From: Bacteroidales bacterium
GTDB taxonomy: Bacteria; Bacteroidota; Bacteroidia; Bacteroidales; UBA4181
NCBI GenBank assembly: GCA_031259205.1
Contig: JAIRLS010000169.1
Coordinates: 1-12,831 of the forward strand
Length of the DNA: 12,831 nucleotides
Direction: 5' to 3'
Part shown: positions 8,481-12,831 of the stretch, in pieces
How positions within the stretch are numbered: position 1 is the first letter of the stretch
Layout: each line of letters starts with the position of its first letter
The notes under the pieces: generated by a model
The model's input: the letters and a program-made list of their open reading frames with translations, nothing else
Database searches by the model: none
Told to the model about the DNA's origin: nothing
Made by a program: the position numbers and the translations under genes

Positions 8481-8506
8481 AGATACATACCTATCGGTAG
8501 GTATCT
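8481..8506. promoter_or_regulatory. Palindromic operator of the efflux operon, candidate TetR site
   Basis: A 26-bp imperfect palindrome: the outer arms AGATAC (8481-8486) and GTATCT (8501-8506) are perfect, and 11 of 13 pairs match overall. Within it ATACCTATC faces GGTAGGTAT (8487-8504). The size and symmetry suit a TetR-family dimer or pair of dimers. It overlaps the downstream end of the 38-bp motif and lies about where transcription would begin, so bound protein would block the tolC-adaptor-RND operon. CGGTAGGTAT (8495-8504) recurs on the other strand right before the tetR start codon. Confidence 0.6.
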
Positions 8507-8541
8507 ACTTATGAAGACAAATGAAGAGGGAGAATATTTTA
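8504..8541 (-). promoter_or_regulatory. 38-bp promoter motif, copy 1 (efflux operon)
   Basis: Read on the minus strand the motif begins TAAAATATT, has a pyrimidine-rich spacer, then CATTTGTCT, and ends CATAAGTAGA. It aligns without gaps to copies at 9568-9605 and 11842-11879; TAAAATATT and TTTGTCT are identical in all three. AATATT with GTCT 14 bp downstream fits an ECF-sigma promoter geometry (inference). The distance from GTCT to the tolC-type start codon is about 75 bases. Confidence 0.6.
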
Positions 8542-8590
8542 CAGTTTAGCAAAAAAAGTAGATTTCTTATTTTACGATTGATTATCAACG

Positions 8591-9160
8591 TTACTGTTCC
8601 AAAATACAGGCGTATAATTCCGCCAGCCGCTTGCGTAGATGCAATACGGCGTAATGCTTTCTTGACAGCAAGGTATTCACGGGAATACCGGTGATTTTGG
8701 ATATTTCTTTTACGGGAAGCCCCTCCAGTTCGGTCAGTGCAAATATTTCGCGCTGTTCCGGCGGGAGTTCGGCAAGGGCGTTTTCCAGTTCTTCCCATAC
8801 CTGCGAGCGAAGGTATTCCGTTTCGGGCGACGGCGACGGTTCGCTGTTGAAGAGAACTTCCGAAAAATCCCGCACGATTTCCTCCTCGCCTTCGTCATTT
8901 GAGTAAACAACAGACATTTCTACCTCGTGCTTTTTGATGCCGTGATTGATAATTGTGTTTCGCGCCACGCGATAGAGCCATGCCGCCACGTGCTCAATCG
9001 GGTTCATGGCGGCATTGACCGTTTTCGTCAACTGGTAAAAAACATCCTGCAGAATATCTGCATCCTCACGGTTATCTACTCGCTTGCGGATAAAGGATTT
9101 GAGTTGCGGATGATATTCTGCAATCAGTCGTTCGAGGTAGTTTTTGTTCGCTTCCGACAC
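8591..9160 (-). CDS. ECF-type RNA polymerase sigma factor
   Basis: From the GTG at 9158-9160 the protein has 189 residues, typical of an ECF sigma factor. Region 2 lies at about 12-80 (YHPQLKSFIRKRV, DADILQDVFYQL, AAWLYRVARNTIINH) and region 4 at about 125-183 (LAELPPEQREIFALTELEGL, then the helix-turn-helix VKEISKITGIPVNTLLSRKH). The two are joined by an acidic linker. The GTG start is preferred because it sits 1 base after the stop of the membrane-protein gene, has an AG-rich site (GGAGAAGAAAG) inside the end of that gene, and begins right before the conserved part; an ATG at 9218-9220 would overlap the upstream gene. No lesion is seen. It is cotranscribed with the membrane protein and probably recognises the 38-bp motif found at its own operon, the efflux operon and the antiporter. 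Confidence 0.85.
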   Translation of the reverse strand: MSEANKNYLERLIAEYHPQLKSFIRKRVDNREDADILQDVFYQLTKTVNAAMNPIEHVAAWLYRVARNTIINHGIKKHEVEMSVVYSNDEGEEEIVRDFSEVLFNSEPSPSPETEYLRSQVWEELENALAELPPEQREIFALTELEGLPVKEISKITGIPVNTLLSRKHYAVLHLRKRLAELYACILEQ

Positions 9161-9161
9161 G

Positions 9162-9527
9162 TCAGTCTTTCTTCTCGGGTTCTTCTCTGTCGAAAAAATC
9201 GCGCCCAAAGCCGTGTCCATGTCCGAAGTGCCGGTCTTTGATAAACTCCCTGCGTTCTTCATCGCTCATGTTTTGCCATTTTTCGCGGATGCGGTTTTTG
9301 TGATGTCCGCCCTTTCCTGCAAACATTCGACCATCGCCGCCAAAGCCGCCGAACAGCATACGGCACAATGCAAGTAACCCCAAGGCCTGCCAAAAGTTAA
9401 TGGAGGCAATTCCGAAAATCTGCGGAAGCAAAGCGTTCCACAACAACATGACGACAGCGCCGAATCCGGCGGCTATTGCCGCCGATCCCAAAAGTACACG
9501 GGCCCAAATGTGAAAATTCTTATTCAT
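9162..9527 (-). CDS. Small His-rich membrane protein encoded with the sigma factor, candidate anti-sigma or sensor
   Basis: The protein has 121 residues: two hydrophobic segments (about 7-34, with RVLLGSAAIAAGFGAVVMLL, and about 43-62, with FWQALGLLALCRMLFGG), a Gly-rich turn, then a charged soluble tail. The tail contains KNRIREKWQNMSDEERREFI and His clusters (GGHH near 73-76, RHFGHGHGFG at 99-108). Its last codons run directly into the sigma start (1-base gap), which is the usual arrangement for a sigma factor and its regulator, so an inner-membrane anti-sigma or envelope/metal sensor is plausible. It lacks the classic zinc anti-sigma motif (HxxxCxxC), so this is inference from position. 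A TIGR or DUF family cannot be named from sequence alone. The frame is intact, and a 38-bp motif lies about 41 bases upstream. Confidence 0.7.
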   Translation of the reverse strand: MNKNFHIWARVLLGSAAIAAGFGAVVMLLWNALLPQIFGIASINFWQALGLLALCRMLFGGFGGDGRMFAGKGGHHKNRIREKWQNMSDEERREFIKDRHFGHGHGFGRDFFDREEPEKKD

Positions 9528-9567
9528 CTCTATTCAATTTTAATTTGACTGTTTTTTTAAACCATTC

Positions 9568-9605
9568 TCTATTTATAGAGACAAACGAGAAGGGAAAATA
9601 TTTTA
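9568..9605 (-). promoter_or_regulatory. 38-bp promoter motif, copy 2 (membrane protein-sigma operon)
   Basis: Read on the minus strand: TAAAATATT, pyrimidine-rich spacer with TTCCC, CGTTTGTCT, then CTATAAATAGA. GTCT lies about 52 bases before the membrane-protein ATG. Its presence upstream of the sigma operon itself suggests autoregulation, which is common for ECF sigma factors. The downstream edge also forms a small palindrome (CTCTAT-TT-ATAGAG, 9567-9580). Confidence 0.6.
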
Positions 9606-9639
9606 TACGAATAGAAAAAATATTTTGGTAATTCAAAAA

Positions 9640-9753
9640 TTAATCATCAATTCGAACGATTGCTCCGCCGGAAGTCATAGAATAATTCCCGTCACAATAC
9701 AAATCCTGTAATGTTTGATTGACGATCAATAAATGGTTTCTCAAATATCGCAT
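9640..9753 (-). CDS. Doubtful 37-codon small ORF downstream of the antiporter
   Basis: An ATG at 9751-9753 (minus) opens a 37-residue frame ending TAA at 9640-9642, beginning MRYLRNHLLIVNQTLQDLYC and ending with the Gly/Ser-containing tail MTSGGAIVRIDD. It is the only coding-like content in the 210-base gap 9606-9816 between the antiporter stop and promoter motif copy 2. There is no clear ribosome binding site and no family I recognise; a chance frame or the remnant of a lost gene end is as likely as a real small protein. Confidence 0.2.
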   Translation of the reverse strand: MRYLRNHLLIVNQTLQDLYCDGNYSMTSGGAIVRIDD

Positions 9754-9816
9754 AAAATGCTTTTGAATATAACCTGTACAGTACCTTTGCGATTTTCATT
9801 GATGTTTTGTGTGTTT

Positions 9817-11816
9817 TCATACCAATTCCGTTTCCAAAAGCAGGATATTATTACGCAATTCCTTCGCCTTTTCGCGCGAGATCCGTCCGTCTTCAAACAT
9901 GGACTGGATATTATCTCTTTCAATTTGAAAGGCTTGTGCGACAATCTCTATTATCTTCTTCTCAATATCATCGTTGCCGGGCAACTTTTTAGAGAGGAAA
10001 ATCCTGTTCTCAATTAGCATCTCTGTAAACAGTAAAGAAGATTCATATTTGTGTAGCGTATTTTTCAACTCGTCGCTGTTGTCTGCAGTCTGTCGTTCTT
10101 TTAAGCATTGAATGACAAACATATCGTTTGATTTTCGCAATTCAATGATTCGGAGGTTTTCGTTCAAATTCCGGCTACGTTTCAATTTGATTTTTCTGTT
10201 TTTTATAATTTTCCGCAGAAATCTTGGCAACAAATCGTATTTCTTGCCTGAAAGCAAAGCGATCTGTTTATCCAACGCTTCAACATACCGGATAGAAACA
10301 GAGATGTATGCTTTATCTTTATCAACCATTTGCACAGTATTCTGTTTTTCCCACAGCAAAGCCTGCATTTTTAGTTCTTTCTCTTTTTGCTTGTCGATAT
10401 CGGCAAAATTATACCGGTTCTGTAAGGTTTTGATACGATCCCGATACTGACTTGTAATAGCCATAACCGGAAATCGGTTTTGTTTTGTAACCGATTTTTC
10501 GAGCGTTTCCACCACATTTTCAAGGATTTTGATGCAGGCTTCATTTTCTTCCGTTTTTTTGTCTGTATGTTCAGATTTTCCGACAACGTAAGGCAAAATA
10601 AAATTCGTAATGAAAAGCGAACACAGGATAACGCCGGTTGACAGCAGGATAATCAGCTCGCGCTGTGTGAAATACGTTCCGTTGCTCAGCAGGACGGGAA
10701 TCGAAAGCACGCTTGCCAGCGTAACAGCGCCTCTTGCTCCGGAAAGGCTGAAAATCAGACTTGCTTTCCGTTTGCTTACCAGAGCGGCTGTATCGGAATA
10801 CAATTTTTGCGGACAGTTAAATAAAACCAGACGAAACGGCTCGTGATAAAAGCCAGCGTTATCAACGTGACATATAGTATTAATTCCCATATAGATACAA
10901 GAAGAATACTGCTTTGCACGGTTTGCAGTATGCGCGGCAGTTGCGTACCCAGTATCAGGTAAACAACCGCTTCGAGGGTGAACGACAGTACATCCCAGAT
11001 GCTTTTTGAGGCAATATTCAGGTTTGCCCTGTCGGGATTGAACTTGTCTCTTTTTACCGAATGGGCTACTCCTGCCGCAAAAACGGCACGGATTCCGCTT
11101 ACCCCGATTGCTTCGGCAAGCAGATAAACACAAAAAGGCGTCAGGATTTCGAGCAAAATATGCAGCGTAACATTTTCCATTCCAAGCCGGCGTCTCCATT
11201 GCACAAAAATATATTTACATCCTGTAAAAACTGTTCCGGAAAGCAGGCCGCCCAAGCCGATTACGATGAATTGACCGGTAACGTGAACAGGCGAGAAAAT
11301 CCCCGACACGATGATAGCCATCGCAAGCTGAAAGCTGACAATACTTGTAGCGTCATTGATAATGGATTCGCCAAAGAGAATATTCATCAACCTTGGAGGA
11401 ACGGCTATCCGCTTTGAGACAGAAAGTACAGCCACATCATCGGTCGGTCCCAACGATGCAATTAGCATACACGCCGCCGCAAGCGGTATCACAGGTATTA
11501 GCAGATGCACAAAATATCCTATCCCGATAATCGAAGCGACAACAAGCAGGCAGGCAGTATTCAGTATCGGGCCTTTCAACGACCAGAATGTTTTTTTATC
11601 CAGCAACATGCTCGTATTAAATACCAAAGGGGCGATGAACAGGACAAAAAACAGGTCGGGATTAAGTTCGGTATCCAATCCCAACGGCAAAAATGAAATG
11701 CAAACCCCAAGTATAATTTGCAATACCGGTACGGATATTTGCGGGATAAAGCGGTGTATCAGATTGGATAAAAACACCGCCGCCAATAATATCAAAATGT
11801 ATTCGAATGATAGCAT
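9817..11816 (-). pseudogene. CPA1-type Na+/H+ antiporter with long cytoplasmic C-terminus, frameshifted
   Basis: The first frame (11816 to about 10804) gives a polytopic membrane protein with the CPA1/NhaP signatures: SLGPTDDVAVLSVSKRI (acidic pair at about 126-127) and FGESIINDATSIVSF (about 148-162). The second continues after the lesion with the family-conserved KASLIFSLSGARGAVTLASV, a final membrane segment, and about 220 residues of charged, helical cytoplasmic domain ending ELRNNILLLETELV. Restoring one base gives about 666 residues. The lesion is best placed at a run of five A (complement of 10804-10808, near codon 337); one more A would read RKKLYSDTAAL. The truncated product would lose the last transmembrane helices. 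It would exchange Na+ or K+ for H+ at the inner membrane. The 38-bp motif lies 25 bases upstream of its ATG. Confidence 0.85.
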
Positions 11817-11841
11817 GTTGCTTTTTTAGTATTAAAATATT

Positions 11842-11879
11842 TCTATTTATGCAGACAAATGAGTGGAGGAAATATTTTA
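11842..11879 (-). promoter_or_regulatory. 38-bp promoter motif, copy 3 (antiporter)
   Basis: Read on the minus strand: TAAAATATT, TCCTCCACT, CATTTGTCT, then GCATAAATAGA. GTCT lies about 37 bases before the antiporter ATG. The region upstream of this copy is homologous to the 3' end of the sigma gene, so copies 1 and 3 probably share descent by duplication, while copy 2 has different flanks. Confidence 0.6.
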
Positions 11880-11897
11880 CGACTCTTTTCATCAGCG

Positions 11898-11972
11898 TTA
11901 TAATTCCAAAATATCAGTGTATAATTCTGATAACCATTCACGCAGATGCAATACGACGTAATGTTTTCTTGG
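11898..11972 (-). pseudogene. 3' remnant of a second ECF sigma factor gene
   Basis: On the minus strand 24 codons plus TAA align without gaps to the end of the intact sigma gene at 8591-8665. RKHYVVLHLREWLSELY stands against RKHYAVLHLRKRLAELY, and 16 of 24 residues and 56 of 75 bases are identical by my count. Homology continues past the stop (TAACGCTGAT against TAACGTTGAT) towards the 38-bp motif, with a deletion apparently between two copies of GTAAAATA. On its other side it ends within a few bases of the tetR stop codon (11977-11979). It therefore marks a deletion or rearrangement that removed the rest of a paralogous sigma gene once located directly upstream of the antiporter. Confidence 0.8.
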
Positions 11973-11976
11973 TTTT

Positions 11977-12570
11977 CTATTTCGTTAACATGCTGTATAA
12001 ATTATCCCAATCCCGCTTTACTTCCAGTTTCGCCTCTTCCATATTTCTTCGCGAAAGAGCGCTGTTCATGGCAATACCATCGCTTACGTTCAGAAACAAC
12101 ATGGCAATATGGTCGTCCGGTAAAGTTGTTTTGATTTCCTTTTTTTGCTTGGCTATTCCAATAATTTCTGCCCATGCCCAACATTCTTTTTTTTTCTGAG
12201 CAAAATGGATTTCAAAAAAATCAGGAACATGGCGAATAGCTTCCGAAATGAAAATAAATACATTAGTATTTCCGGTATCTGGATTATCTATCCCCTCCGG
12301 AGAATCTTGCATTTTCTCCAGATAAGCCAGATAAAAGTCTTTTAATGAGGTGCGTGGAAATTTTTTATAGTCCATAATCGCCACATGGTTATAAAAATAC
12401 CTTGTCGCTTCTTCGAATACCTGTTCTTTGCTTCTATAGTAATGATAAAAGGCCCCTTTTGTCAAGCCTACCTCACGTACTATATCACTCAATGATACCT
12501 CTTTATAACTGCTCCTAAGGAACATGTTTAATGCGGTCTTCAATATCTGCATTTTCGAATCTGTTGTCAT
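11977..12570 (-). CDS. TetR-family transcriptional regulator
   Basis: The protein has 197 residues, usual for the family. The N-terminal DNA-binding domain is clear: MQILKTALNMFLRSSYKEVS, then the helix-turn-helix (SLSDIVREVGLTKGAFYHYY, about 26-45) and SKEQVFEEA. The C-terminal helical domain (about 55-197) would bind ligand and dimerise, and its ligand cannot be guessed. Such repressors often control RND pumps. Here CGGTAGGTAT sits directly before its ATG and is also half of the palindrome at the tolC-adaptor-RND promoter about 4 kb away, which supports control of itself and the pump. The frame is intact. Its stop lies four bases from the remnant of a second sigma gene, so its present position next to the antiporter may follow a rearrangement. 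Confidence 0.85.
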   Translation of the reverse strand: MTTDSKMQILKTALNMFLRSSYKEVSLSDIVREVGLTKGAFYHYYRSKEQVFEEATRYFYNHVAIMDYKKFPRTSLKDFYLAYLEKMQDSPEGIDNPDTGNTNVFIFISEAIRHVPDFFEIHFAQKKKECWAWAEIIGIAKQKKEIKTTLPDDHIAMLFLNVSDGIAMNSALSRRNMEEAKLEVKRDWDNLYSMLTK

Positions 12571-12571
12571 A

Positions 12572-12598
12572 ATACCTACCGTTTAGAATGTAAAGGTA
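12572..12598 (-). promoter_or_regulatory. tetR promoter region with a probable TetR half-site
   Basis: On the minus strand TACCTTTA (complement of 12591-12598) is close to the TAnnTTTG element and would start transcription about 10-15 bases before the ATG; no good upstream element was found. CGGTAGGTAT (complement of 12572-12581) lies between that element and the start codon and matches 8495-8504 exactly over 10 bases. The second half-site is degenerate. GGTAGG could instead serve as a ribosome binding site, so the two roles may overlap. Confidence 0.45.
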
Positions 12599-12606
12599 CG
12601 AGATTT

Positions 12607-12757
12607 TTTGAATTGTAAATTACGATATACAATATTTGTGTGTGTGTTTCCATTTTAGAAAACTCGTTTCCCGACGCAACTCACAGCCACTACCGATGCA
12701 AGATAAGGACATTCGCTGCAAAATCCTTTATTATCAATATCTACACAGCTACTTTTG
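12607..12757 (+). promoter_or_regulatory. Two candidate promoters for the downstream plus-strand gene
   Basis: The first candidate is TTTG at 12607-12610, 20 bp, then AATATTTG at 12631-12638. It has one mismatch in the downstream element, and an inverted repeat ATTGTA/TACAAT (12612-12617, 12628-12633) lies in its spacer region. The second, better one is TTTA at 12727-12730, 19 bp, then TACTTTTG at 12750-12757, with a start near 12764 and a leader of about 38 bases. Both fit Bacteroides spacing. The gap 12571-12801 between tetR and the next gene has no gene I can support. Confidence 0.45.
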
Positions 12758-12759
12758 CA

Positions 12760-12781
12760 CTTGCATTAATATTGATGCAAG
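12760..12781. promoter_or_regulatory. 22-bp palindrome just downstream of the plus-strand promoter
   Basis: CTTGCATTAAT faces ATTGATGCAAG, with 10 of 11 pairs matching. It begins 2 bases after the TACTTTTG element, covering the likely transcription start. This is the position expected of an operator for a dimeric repressor; a 5'-end hairpin in the transcript is the alternative. The sequence is unlike the TetR palindrome at 8481-8506, so a different regulator is implied. Confidence 0.4.
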
Positions 12782-12801
12782 CATTTTAAATTAAAAGTAG
12801 T

Positions 12802-12831
12802 ATGAATGAAAATTTGAAAGACCGGGACATT
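12802..12831 (+). CDS. Start of an unknown protein, cut by the window end
   Basis: An ATG at 12802-12804 opens a frame MNENLKDRDI that continues to the window edge. It is preceded by an A-rich, weak ribosome binding region (AAATTAAAAGTAGT), as is common in Bacteroidetes, and by a consensus-like promoter at 12727-12757. It is divergent from tetR. Ten codons are too few for a family call. Confidence 0.45.
   Translation, partial: MNENLKDRDI

Noticed and set aside
8504..8541. Reading the 38-bp motif as a primary-sigma promoter using its TTTG as the upstream element
   Set aside because: None of the three copies has a TAnnTTTG match 19-21 bp downstream, and conservation extends well upstream of the TTTG.
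9218..9262. Upstream ATG starts for the sigma factor at 9260-9262 and 9218-9220
   Set aside because: They would place 20-34 extra codons inside the membrane-protein gene; the GTG at 9158-9160 fits the spacing, ribosome binding site and conserved start.
12696..12794. 32-codon plus-strand frame before the last gene
   Set aside because: It spans the consensus promoter and palindrome, lacks a ribosome binding site and has no family resemblance.

Overview
The window looks like Bacteroidetes chromosome, most likely Bacteroidales. Three things point there: an RteC-family gene (known from Bacteroides conjugative transposons), promoters of the Bacteroides type (TTTG, about 20 bp, TAnnTTTG) at 855-886 (+) and 1921-1952 (-), and the protein sequences themselves. 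No rRNA, tRNA, CRISPR array or complete insertion sequence was seen.

Positions 1-2850 are accessory-type DNA. They hold a decayed coding remnant, a small tail-anchored hypothetical protein, an apparently intact hicA-hicB toxin-antitoxin pair, a 28-residue stump of a second (YafQ/RelE-like) toxin behind a consensus promoter, and an RteC-family regulator broken by a frameshift.

Positions 2850-9527 are a minus-strand efflux block. In transcription order it contains a small His-rich membrane protein, an ECF sigma factor, an outer-membrane TolC-type factor, a periplasmic adaptor and an AcrB-type RND pump. Positions 9817-12570 hold a CPA1-type Na+/H+ antiporter, the 3' stump of a second ECF sigma gene and a TetR-family repressor, also all on the minus strand. 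The start of a plus-strand gene is cut off by the window end.

Two observations link these genes. First, a 38-bp ungapped motif lies upstream of the sigma operon, the efflux operon and the antiporter, which fits an ECF-sigma regulon. Second, a 26-bp imperfect palindrome sits just downstream of the efflux copy of that motif, and a 10-bp part of it recurs directly in front of the tetR start codon, which fits TetR repression of both itself and the pump.

The most striking point is decay. All four transport genes (tolC-type, adaptor, RND, antiporter) carry a single disabling lesion each: TGA, -1 frameshift, TAG and -1 frameshift. The three regulatory genes (membrane protein, sigma, TetR) read through intact. 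The rteC-like gene is frameshifted as well. Either the exporters have been lost recently while their control circuit remains, or some of the indels are sequencing errors; the two in-frame stops are harder to explain that way.
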